Shown here one piece after another: positions 16,136 through 23,391 of a DNA stretch of 64,000 bases. Location of the stretch: positions 4,030,001-4,094,000 of the forward strand of contig NZ_CP169217.1 in assembly GCF_041897535.1 (NCBI RefSeq), in the 5' to 3' direction. The notes beneath the pieces are model-generated. The model saw only the letters and a program-made list of their open reading frames with translations. It had not been told where the DNA came from and ran no database searches. Made by a program: the position numbers and the translations under genes. Every line of letters begins with the position of its first letter. The stretch's first letter is position 1. Source of the stretch: Methylomicrobium lacus_A. Its GTDB lineage: Bacteria > Pseudomonadota > Gammaproteobacteria > Methylococcales > Methylomonadaceae.

Positions 16136-16687
16136 TTACCACTGCGACTCGCCGGTTTCCGGATCGTACATTTCATGGAAAACCGTATGCCGGTTCGCTT
16201 TCAATTCCTCGATCGTCGGTGAATTGCTCATCGCGCGCGAAATGGCCAGCTTCATCGCCTCATAATTGGTCCGGTACAGATCTTTCCGGTCCAGATCGGG
16301 ATTGGTCGCGCATTCCGGCGCGATCCAGACCATCGCGATGATGCACAGATCGTTGACCTGATCGGCCGGCAGCACGCCGTCGATCACGCTGTCCAGCACC
16401 GCATCGGCAATCGCCGATTGCACCGGGCCGCCGAGCAGATTCACATACGCCGATGATTTAATAGTCACTTTCGGCACCATCAAGGTGGCCGGACGCACCT
16501 GCTGGTTGCAGGCGCGAATCGCGAACATCCGGGTGTGGCCTTCGGTTTGCCCCATCAAATTGGCAAATGCATGGCCGGCAGGCCCCTGTACATGGCCGAT
16601 CAAAATTTCGGGCATCGCGTCGGTGCCTTGACCTTCGCTGGAAAATACGGTGGCTTCGCCGGTTCTGAACCAAATTTTATCTGACAT
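16136..16687 (-). CDS. Formaldehyde-activating enzyme (Fae) family protein lacking the catalytic His
   Basis: A 183-residue member of the Fae family, which condenses formaldehyde with tetrahydromethanopterin. Family features include TLMVPKVTIKSSAYV, LLGGPVQSAIADAVLDSVID and NYEAMKLAISRAM. Canonical Fae carries the general-acid His in 'EVAHIDLIIG'. The aligned segment here reads TDAMPEILIG, with Met in place of His. It is therefore probably a Fae paralogue (Fae2/Fae3-like) that binds a related ligand or acts in regulation. It also carries a C-terminal extension of about 15 residues. It lies immediately upstream of the pqi operon. Confidence 0.8.
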   Translation of the reverse strand: MSDKIWFRTGEATVFSSEGQGTDAMPEILIGHVQGPAGHAFANLMGQTEGHTRMFAIRACNQQVRPATLMVPKVTIKSSAYVNLLGGPVQSAIADAVLDSVIDGVLPADQVNDLCIIAMVWIAPECATNPDLDRKDLYRTNYEAMKLAISRAMSNSPTIEELKANRHTVFHEMYDPETGESQW

Positions 16688-17126
16688 AACAAATCCGCTA
16701 AGTTGGGCTGAGAAACGCCCATTCTATGACGGATGGAAGAGGGCGGCAATACGGGGCGAGAAAGCCGTACAGGCAAATAAAGTGCTTTTCGCGCGTCTGG
16801 GGCGGTGACTCAAGCATGCCACAGCATTTTGAAACGTACTTGTTTGTGGATTTTTCAACGGGGGTGATTGAAATTTATTGTGAACAATATCTAAAAATCA
16901 AGCTATTTTAATGGATGTGGAATTATAAAAAACACTAGACTTAGGCGTGACTTAAAAAGTGGGATGTAGGTGTTGACTCTGTTCATTGTCGATTCAAGGC
17001 GACAAAGGATAGCCGTTATTCTGCTTGGGCACGGCGCGCGAAATTGGGTTGTCAGGGCGCATTGAGTCCGTTCAAACCGAAGTGACTTATTGAGGCATGG
17101 CTATGCTGCCATCCGGAGCGTTTTTT
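16688..17126. other. AT-rich gene-free stretch
   Basis: About 440 bp between the Fae-like gene and the CheW-like gene. It is clearly richer in A and T than the DNA on its left. I see no convincing gene, only a short unconvincing frame at 16726-16911. It marks the left edge of the accessory patch. Confidence 0.5.
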
Positions 17127-17645
17127 ATGAATAAAAAATTCCCATCCGTTGACGAGCACAAAGTCGAAAAATCAGCAATTCAGCACTTTATGGACAATTG
17201 GCTAATGCCCTTGGCAAACGAAGAATTGGCTTTCGGAATTCGCATCGGGCGCATCGGGTTTATCGTGCCTTCTTCACATTATTGCGAACTGATCGATCAG
17301 GTTTACATAAAGCGCTTGCCCAATGTCGCTCCGTGGATAAGCGGTCTGCTGAATTTGGGCGGAAATGATGTCCCGGTTTTCGATTTGCACGAGGTGATAA
17401 GCGAAGAACTGCCTGATCCAGACATTAGATGGCTTTGTCTGATTGGCGAAGGGGCAAACGCGGCAGCTTTATGGATTGACGGGGTCATGGAAGCCAAAGG
17501 CAGCGAATTATTTCAACCGGTTAAAGATCTCGCAGTGCTACCAGTGATTCAATTTGCCGATGACCCCGGCAATCGTACGCAACGCGGTCAGGTTTGGTTC
17601 AAAATGAACTTTGAAGATTTATTCGAGACGTTAGGTGACCATTGA
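17127..17645 (+). CDS. CheW-like domain protein
   Basis: A 172-residue protein with one CheW-like adaptor domain: FGIRIGRIGFIVPSSHYCEL, then VAPWISGLLNLGGNDVPVFD and LHEVI, the usual two-lobed SH3-like core with the central glycine-rich turn. Such proteins tether receptors and kinases in chemosensory or Pil-Chp-type arrays. The ATG at 17127 has GGAG upstream (17116-17119); an earlier start at 17097 is less likely. No CheA kinase or receptor lies nearby. Codon use is less GC-biased than in neighbouring housekeeping genes. Confidence 0.8.
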   Translation: MNKKFPSVDEHKVEKSAIQHFMDNWLMPLANEELAFGIRIGRIGFIVPSSHYCELIDQVYIKRLPNVAPWISGLLNLGGNDVPVFDLHEVISEELPDPDIRWLCLIGEGANAAALWIDGVMEAKGSELFQPVKDLAVLPVIQFADDPGNRTQRGQVWFKMNFEDLFETLGDH

Positions 17646-17881
17646 TGTTAATGGCAGTACGCCGTAGGTAGATTTAAGAGAATGGCTAAAAAACGCATAA
17701 TGATAGCTAGAAGTTTTTTGGATTTAAGCTAAAATAAATTTTGCATGTATTTTTTTAAGAGTGGATTTTGTGTCTTAGATATTAATTGACAGGGATGTCA
17801 ATCTCGTTAGGCTTGGCTCTATCGCAATGATGTGCATGAAAAAGCAGCATAATTTTTTAGTGGTCTATTAAAGGTGATGCT

Positions 17882-18232
17882 ATGGCAATGCGGAAAGTCT
17901 TATTTTGTTACGCATCTACAAAGGAAGTGTCGTACCAAAAAAATACATTGGAAAGCGCAAATTATATTTTGGTTTATGCGGAGAGTCGCAAAGAGATTAT
18001 TAATAAAGCTAAATCAGAAAAGCCTGATCTTATTTATATGGACATCATGACATTGGAGGAAAGGTTTTATCAAATAGTGGTTGCCTTACAAAGCGACAAT
18101 GAAACAAAAAATATACCTGTTATTTTTTTTAGCGACAAACATCAAATAGCTAACCGTATTTGGGCTCAGTTACAGGATGCTAGAAGTCTGAGAGTTAAAT
18201 TTAACGAGGATATTTATGGATATGAAAAATAG
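17882..18232 (+). CDS. Degenerate response-regulator receiver domain
   Basis: A 116-residue single-domain protein shaped like PilH/CheY receivers. The phospho-acceptor equivalent is Asp in LIYMDIMTLEERF, and a possible conserved Lys is in LRVKFNED. The acidic pair expected after beta-1 is absent (the protein begins MRKVLFCYASTKEV), and the Pro-containing loop after the Asp is changed, so Mg2+ binding and phosphorylation are doubtful. Strongly AT-rich codons. Its last 17 nt overlap the GTPase gene. It is likely a protein-interaction module rather than a phosphorylated switch. Confidence 0.7.
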   Translation: MAMRKVLFCYASTKEVSYQKNTLESANYILVYAESRKEIINKAKSEKPDLIYMDIMTLEERFYQIVVALQSDNETKNIPVIFFSDKHQIANRIWAQLQDARSLRVKFNEDIYGYEK

Positions 18233-18941
18233 CGCATTAATCGCAGAAGTGGCCGTTAACTCGGAGACTGTCAACACGTTGTTGAACAGGATAGGGAATG
18301 ATTCTATCCGTTTGTCGGCAAGACAAGGTAGCCTCACAGCGATGGCCGAACCAGTAGCTCGGCCTAATATGGGAATGAAGCAAGGGCATCCCGAAAAAAG
18401 CGAACTTAAAATCGTAGTCGCGGGCAATGTAGGATCAGGAAAATCCACCTCAATCAGAGCAATCAGTGAAATACCTGTCATCTCCACCGAGACAAAGGCG
18501 ACTGAAACGGATGCCTTGCACCGTAAAGAAACAACGACTACCGCCATAGATTATGGCGTGGCCTATATTGAAAATACCAAACTCCATATTTACGGTGCGC
18601 CAGGGCAAAGGCGTTTTGACTTTATGTCGGATATTTTGTGCAAAGGCGCCAGTGGCATGGTTGTGATGATTGACAATGGGTGTCTGGATCCGTTGACTGA
18701 AATTGACTATTACCTCAATCAACATGGTAATTTTTTGCAAAGCTCATCAGGCGTCATCGCGATTACCCATTTTGATGACAATAACACGCAAACCAGTTTA
18801 CTGGATTATCATACCTATATTCTAAAAAATGGATTCACTTGCCCGGTCATGTTGCTTGATGCCAGAAATAAACATGAAGTTGAAAAAGTAATGCTCAGAT
18901 TGCTTCTACAAATCCGCGGCGCTAAGAGCGGTAAAATATAA
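18216..18941 (+). CDS. Ras-like small GTPase (COG2229/MglA-type)
   Basis: A 241-residue protein. About 62 residues of N-terminal extension precede a small GTPase domain: the P-loop GNVGSGKST (about 70-78), a switch I region TTTTAIDYG, the switch II box YGAPGQRRFDFM, ITHFDDN in the base-recognition position, and LDARNK near the end. This is the COG2229-like pattern of bacterial GTPases that usually work with roadblock/LC7 proteins, but none is adjacent. It starts inside the receiver gene with an AGGA ribosome site. The coupling suggests one signalling module with the receiver and perhaps the CheW-like protein. Confidence 0.8.
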   Translation: MDMKNSALIAEVAVNSETVNTLLNRIGNDSIRLSARQGSLTAMAEPVARPNMGMKQGHPEKSELKIVVAGNVGSGKSTSIRAISEIPVISTETKATETDALHRKETTTTAIDYGVAYIENTKLHIYGAPGQRRFDFMSDILCKGASGMVVMIDNGCLDPLTEIDYYLNQHGNFLQSSSGVIAITHFDDNNTQTSLLDYHTYILKNGFTCPVMLLDARNKHEVEKVMLRLLLQIRGAKSGKI

Positions 18942-19161
18942 GGCGTATGAGTACAACAATTTGTCAGTATTATTTTTAATTGCCTTATAAGACCGAATCA
19001 GTCTTTCTAGCCCTACGGAACCTACGAATTAGCTAAACCTGCAAACCGGCAACAGCGGAAATGCATTGTGGTATGACAATACATCTATCAGGATCTTATC
19101 GTTATCTATCTTCGTATCAAGCCGCGGGTAAGTCATTATTGCCATGTTTTTAAATTTGGAT

Positions 19162-20347
19162 CTCATTACCTATCAATTTCGTGTAGATTGCCAGTCTAAA
19201 TTAACTTGCTGGAGGGAGAACGAATGGGAACAGTAAAACTCATGGCAGAAGCCGTCGATGAGGGGCTGAGCTAGGCATTGCCGAATCTGCGCAAGACGGT
19301 GTGCAAGAAATTAGCACTGGCGGTAGGAGCCATGATCGAAGGACAAACGCCGAATACGGCGGAGTTGGCTAATTTGTTGCCGTTACGCAGCGAGCGCCAA
19401 GACATGCGCGAACAATGGTTGCGGCGTTTGCTCAAGAACCCGTTACTGTGCTGCGCGTCGGTGCTGGCGCCCTGGGCGCAAGCCGAGTTGCAGCGTGCGG
19501 CCGGGCACGGGCAAACCGTGCTGCTTAGCCTGGATCAGACGGACCTTGGTCATCGCATGGCGGTGTTGATGGTCAGCGTATGGGTAGGCGACCGCTTTGC
19601 CGCTGGCGTGGGTTGCCGAAGCGGGGCGGCCAACATCGGTTTCGAAGGGCAGCGCCGGGGCTTGGAGCAGGTGCGGACCTGGTTACCGGAGGGGGGGCAA
19701 AGTGCTATTGTCGGCGGATCGCTTTTATCCTTCGGTGGAATTGTTCGCTTGGCTGAAGCGCCAAGGTTGGGATTACCGGTTGCGCCTGAAAGGCTATCTG
19801 GAGGTGGATACCGGCATGAGCAACGAGGCCACCACAGGCGAACTGGCGCGCGGCGTAAAAGAGCGCTATCTGTCCGACGTGCGTCTGTTCGCCGCCGGGG
19901 TATCGACGAACTTGGGCATTCTCCACGAAGAGGGCCATCCGGAGCCGTGGATCATCGCCATGAACAGCGTACCGACACGGGCGGCGGTACTCGATTATGG
20001 CACGCGTTGGGGTATCGAGCCGATGTTTTCGGATTTCAAGGGGCGCGGTTGCCAGCTGGAAGACTCGCCGCTTGAACAACCTGAGCGCTTGGAGCGATTG
20101 GTTTTGATCATGGCGCTGGCGATGTACTGGTGTGTCGGCGTAGGTCGGGACGAGGCTACGCAGCAACCGACGCCGCTTGAAAAAAAGTCCAAACGCAGGC
20201 CGCCCCCGATCCCTGGAGCTTCAAAAAGCTCCAACGCAGCTTGGTGTCCTGGTTCAAGCGCGGACTACGCCGTTTGATGCGTTGTTTACAGAATGATCTA
20301 CCCTTACCGGCGTTTTATGGAGTTAGGCGAAATTGATAGGTGGTGAG
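19162..20347 (+). mobile_element. IS4-family element, inactivated
   Basis: Terminal inverted repeats lie at 19162-19181 and 20328-20347 and match at 18 of 20 positions (core CCTATCAATTTCG identical). The element is 1,186 bp and holds one broken transposase gene. No clear target-site duplication was found on the flanks. The right end lies 17 bp from the predicted proA promoter. Confidence 0.75.
19224..20336 (+). pseudogene. IS4-family transposase pseudogene
   Basis: The frame opens at ATG 19224 with GGAGGGAG upstream but meets TAG at 19272-19274, most simply a Gln codon turned stop. It continues in the same frame with LPLRSERQDMREQWLRRLL and the DDE region LSLDQTDLGHRMA. At a run of seven G (19691-19697) the frame shifts, and the second catalytic Asp (LLSADRFYPS) and the RWGIEPMFSDFKGRG glutamate region are in the next frame. 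A run of seven A (20180-20186) returns to the first frame, and the protein ends LPLPAFYGVRRN. One stop plus two compensating homopolymer slips indicate a dead gene. Confidence 0.8.
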
Positions 20348-20364
20348 GATTCCGATTTTACCGG

Positions 20365-20394
20365 TTGTTGCTTGCCTGACAGAACCGATATAAT
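20365..20394 (+). promoter_or_regulatory. Predicted sigma70 promoter of proA
   Basis: TTGTTG (20365-20370), an 18-bp spacer and a perfect TATAAT (20389-20394) lie 36 nt upstream of the proA start and just outside the IS4-family right end. Confidence 0.6.
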
Positions 20395-20430
20395 CGCAGG
20401 TTTATTCAGTCATTCAGTTAGGTATCGGTT

Positions 20431-21687
20431 GTGGATATCAAAGAGTACATGCAGGGCCTTGGCATCAAGGCCAGACAAGCCGGAACAGAAATCAGCCGCG
20501 CCGACACCGGCAGGAAAAATCTGGCGTTGTTGAAAATCGCCGAAGCGCTAGACAGCCGCCGCGACATGTTGGTCGCGGAAAACGCCAAGGACCTCGACGC
20601 CGGCCGGGCGAATGGCCTGGATGCGGCGTCGCTGGACCGCCTCACCTTGTCGCCGAAGGCGATTCAAACGATGATCGACGGCTTGCAGCAGGTGGCGGCA
20701 TTGCCCGACCCGGTCGGCGAAATCAGCGGCCTGAACTACCGTCCGAGCGGCATCCAGGTCGGCCAGATGCGCGTGCCGCTCGGCGTGATCGGCATCATTT
20801 ACGAGTCGCGCCCGAACGTCACCGTCGATGCGGCGGCCTTGTGCCTGAAAGCGGGCAATGCCTGCATCCTGCGCGGCGGCTCCGAATCGATCCATTCGAA
20901 CCGGGCGATCGCGGCCTGTATCGCCGACGGATTGGCGGCGGCCGGCTTGCCGGGCGCCGCGGTGCAGGTGGTCGAGACGACGGACCGCGAAGCAGTCGGC
21001 GAGTTGATCACGATGGACCGCTATGTCGATGTGATCGTGCCGCGCGGCGGCAAAAGCCTGATCGAACGCATCTCGAAGCAGGCGACCATCCCGGTGATCA
21101 AACATCTGGACGGCATTTGCCATGTCTATATCGACGATTCGGCCGACATCGACAAGGCGGTCAGGATCGCGGTCAACGCCAAGACCCACCGTTACGGCGT
21201 CTGCAATGCGATGGAAACGCTATTGGTCGCCGAATCAATTGCCGGGCAGGTCCTGCCGGTGCTGGCCGAAGAGTACCGGCAAAAAGGCGTCGAACTGCGC
21301 GGTTGTCCGAAAACCTGTTCGCTGCTTCCGTCCGCGAATCGCGCGACCGAGGAGGACTGGGGCACCGAATATCTGGCGCCGATTTTGTCGATCAAGATCG
21401 TTGCCGGCCTCGACGAGGCGATCAGCCATATCAATCGCTACGGCTCCCAACATACCGATGCGATCGTGACCGAGAATTACACGCTGGCGCGGCGCTTCTT
21501 GCGCGAGGTCGATTCGAGCTCGGTGATGGTGAATGCCTCGACGCGTTTCGCGGACGGTTTCGAATACGGACTCGGCGCCGAAATCGGCATCAGCACCGAC
21601 AAGCTGCATGCGCGAGGACCTGTCGGACTGACGGGCCTGACGACGCTGAAATTCATCGTGCTCGGCGATGGCCATATCCGCCAATAA
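20431..21687 (+). CDS. proA: Glutamate-5-semialdehyde dehydrogenase (gamma-glutamyl phosphate reductase)
   Basis: A 418-residue NADPH-dependent enzyme of proline synthesis that reduces gamma-glutamyl phosphate. The N-terminus DIKEYMQGLG, the cofactor-site segment GVIGIIYESRPNVTVDAAAL, the catalytic-Cys region AVNAKTHRYGVCNAMETLLV and the C-terminal ARGPVGLTGLTTLKFIV are all typical, and length is standard. It starts with GTG at 20431. It is followed without a gap by nadD, so the pair is co-transcribed. It lies just right of the IS4-family element, which left it intact. Confidence 0.95.
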   Translation: MDIKEYMQGLGIKARQAGTEISRADTGRKNLALLKIAEALDSRRDMLVAENAKDLDAGRANGLDAASLDRLTLSPKAIQTMIDGLQQVAALPDPVGEISGLNYRPSGIQVGQMRVPLGVIGIIYESRPNVTVDAAALCLKAGNACILRGGSESIHSNRAIAACIADGLAAAGLPGAAVQVVETTDREAVGELITMDRYVDVIVPRGGKSLIERISKQATIPVIKHLDGICHVYIDDSADIDKAVRIAVNAKTHRYGVCNAMETLLVAESIAGQVLPVLAEEYRQKGVELRGCPKTCSLLPSANRATEEDWGTEYLAPILSIKIVAGLDEAISHINRYGSQHTDAIVTENYTLARRFLREVDSSSVMVNASTRFADGFEYGLGAEIGISTDKLHARGPVGLTGLTTLKFIVLGDGHIRQ

Positions 21688-22311
21688 ATGATCGGAATTT
21701 TCGGCGGCACCTTCGATCCGGTGCATTACGGCCATTTGCGCGCCGTGATCGAGGTCGGGGAAATCTTCAATCTGGACGAAGTTCGTCTGATTCCGAATAA
21801 GACCCCGCCGCATCGGTTGGAGCCGTCCGTCACGTCTAAGATGCGGCTCGAAATGCTGCGTCTTGCGACCGAAAAATTGCCGAATCTGGTGATCGACACG
21901 CGCGAACTGGACAGGGAAGGGCCGTCTTACATGGTCGATACGCTGCGTTCACTGCGCGGCGATTTTGCAGAGCAGCCTTTGTTGCTCTTCATCGGCGTCG
22001 ACGCCTTTAACGGATTGACAAGCTGGCATCGCTGGCCCGAGTTGTTCGATCTTGCACATATCGTCGTCTTGACCCGGCCCGGCTATCTGATTCGGCTGGA
22101 AAACGAATTTTTTCGCGGCCGCCAGGTCTTAGAAAGCGCCGAACTGGCCCGGCACCAAGCAGGCAAGCTGATGTTTCAGCGCATCACCGAACTGGATATT
22201 TCGGCCAGCGCGATCCGGAAAATCATCGCCGAACGACGCGATCCCCGTTTTTTATTGCCCGATGTCGTAATAGACTATATTCATAGTCACCATCTTTATC
22301 AAAATGTCTGA
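21688..22311 (+). CDS. nadD: Nicotinate-nucleotide adenylyltransferase
   Basis: A 207-residue nucleotidyltransferase that makes deamido-NAD from nicotinate mononucleotide and ATP. The N-terminus MIGIFGGTFDPVHYGHL carries the HxGH-type motif, and ISASAIRKIIAER provides the C-terminal ISSTxxR-like motif. The ATG immediately follows the proA stop codon. Downstream by 30 nt is rsfS, the usual nadD-rsfS pairing. Cytosolic NAD biosynthesis. Confidence 0.95.
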   Translation: MIGIFGGTFDPVHYGHLRAVIEVGEIFNLDEVRLIPNKTPPHRLEPSVTSKMRLEMLRLATEKLPNLVIDTRELDREGPSYMVDTLRSLRGDFAEQPLLLFIGVDAFNGLTSWHRWPELFDLAHIVVLTRPGYLIRLENEFFRGRQVLESAELARHQAGKLMFQRITELDISASAIRKIIAERRDPRFLLPDVVIDYIHSHHLYQNV

Positions 22312-22341
22312 TCTTTTCGATCGGCTTACACAGGAAAACGA

Positions 22342-22692
22342 ATGCAAGCAGAAGAAGTACTCAAAATCGTCCAGGACGTGCTGGATGATAAGAAAGGCAA
22401 ATTTATCACCACGCTTGATGTGCGCGGCAAGACCAGCTTTACCGACTACATGGTGCTGGTCACCGGTACCTCGGACCGCCACCTGAAGGCTTTGTGCGAT
22501 TATGTGGCCGAGAAGCTGGAGGAATCCGGCGTGAAGCCGTTGGGGATCGAAGGGGATTTAGGTTCGGACTGGGTCTTGCTGGACTTGGGCGATGTGATCG
22601 TGCATGCGATGACCGCACAGTCGCGCGAGTTCTACCAGCTCGAGAAGCTCTGGTCGGTGGATCAGTCCAAGGAAGCCGAAAGGGCGGTTTAG
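22342..22692 (+). CDS. rsfS: Ribosome silencing factor RsfS
   Basis: A 116-residue RsfS/Iojap protein. It binds ribosomal protein L14 and blocks subunit joining when nutrients fall. Typical features are TSFTDYMVLVTGTSDRHLKA, then GDLGSDWVLLDLGDVIVHAM and REFYQLEKLW. The usual next gene, rlmH, is absent; a convergent gene follows after a hairpin. Confidence 0.95.
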   Translation: MQAEEVLKIVQDVLDDKKGKFITTLDVRGKTSFTDYMVLVTGTSDRHLKALCDYVAEKLEESGVKPLGIEGDLGSDWVLLDLGDVIVHAMTAQSREFYQLEKLWSVDQSKEAERAV

Positions 22693-22700
22693 CGGCTGCT

Positions 22701-22728
22701 TCCCTAACTGCGGCGATGCAGTTAGGGA
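22701..22728. terminator. Bidirectional hairpin between convergent genes
   Basis: An 11-bp perfect stem (TCCCTAACTGC / GCAGTTAGGGA) with a 6-nt loop separates rsfS from the convergent TIGR04073-like gene. No U-tract on either side. Confidence 0.5.
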
Positions 22729-22741
22729 GGGATACTGCGCT

Positions 22742-23332
22742 TTATTTCATCATCTCTTTCTTGAAGATCGCATCGATCTTGCGGTTGGTGTCGGTCGGAT
22801 ACTGTACCGGCGGAGGCACAGGGGCGGGGGCTGGTGCGACGACAGGCGCGGCGGCTTGCGGGGCAGGCGGAGGCGCGACCTCGGGCTGTCTGGGTTCCTC
22901 CTGCAGCCGCATCACCTCGCCGTAGACGGTATCGACATCAAAATCGTCCCAAATATACAGGGGGTAAATGATCGGTTTGGTTGCGAGCGGCAGGGTGAGC
23001 AATTCGGCGATGCCGACGCCCATGCGTCCTGCGGTGTGCACCATGCCTTTCGCCAAGCCGCCGATAAAGCCGTAGATGATATTGCTTTGGTTGGTGGTGT
23101 TGATGACGTTCTTCGGCATTTCGAGCCATCCCGTTGCAATATTCGCGAAACTGTTCAGCGCTTTCTCTCCGACGCGGTCGCCATAGCCCTGCGGTCTTGC
23201 CGGTATCTTCGGCGCGGGGGCGTCAATCTCCCACTCCTGTGACATCGGCTGTACCGCCTGTGTTAGCGGCGCATAGGCGGCTGTCATGCCGACGAGCGAC
23301 AAGGCTGCAAAAAAACGGGAAAAAGTCATCAT
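22742..23332 (-). CDS. Exosortase-system-associated protein (TIGR04073-like)
   Basis: A 196-residue exported protein with a signal peptide (about 1-26). Its core GEKALNSFANIATGWLEMPK, NVINT, GLAKGMVHTAGRMGVGIAEL and LTLPL resembles the TIGR04073 family of small proteins found in genomes with exosortase/PEP-CTERM sorting. A Pro/Ala-rich segment (about 148-178) precedes a short charged tail. No exosortase lies in the window and the role is unknown. It is downstream of tex on the same strand, with a 9-bp hairpin between them. Confidence 0.65.
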   Translation of the reverse strand: MMTFSRFFAALSLVGMTAAYAPLTQAVQPMSQEWEIDAPAPKIPARPQGYGDRVGEKALNSFANIATGWLEMPKNVINTTNQSNIIYGFIGGLAKGMVHTAGRMGVGIAELLTLPLATKPIIYPLYIWDDFDVDTVYGEVMRLQEEPRQPEVAPPPAPQAAAPVVAPAPAPVPPPVQYPTDTNRKIDAIFKKEMMK

Positions 23333-23346
23333 GTCTGGTCCTGTTG

Positions 23347-23367
23347 CTAGGTATTGAAAATACCTAG
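23347..23367. terminator. Hairpin downstream of tex
   Basis: CTAGGTATT and AATACCTAG form a 9-bp perfect stem with a 3-nt loop in the 59-bp gap between tex and the TIGR04073-like gene. It may end the tex transcript; no U-tract is evident. Confidence 0.35.
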
Positions 23368-23391
23368 CTAGTATAGCAGAGCATTTTTTCT

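Noticed and set aside
16726..16911. 60-codon frame in the AT-rich gap
   Set aside because: No ribosome site, no recognisable domain, and composition like random AT-rich sequence.
19162..20347. Target-site duplication for the IS4-family element
   Set aside because: The bases flanking the inverted repeats do not match each other, so no duplication could be supported.
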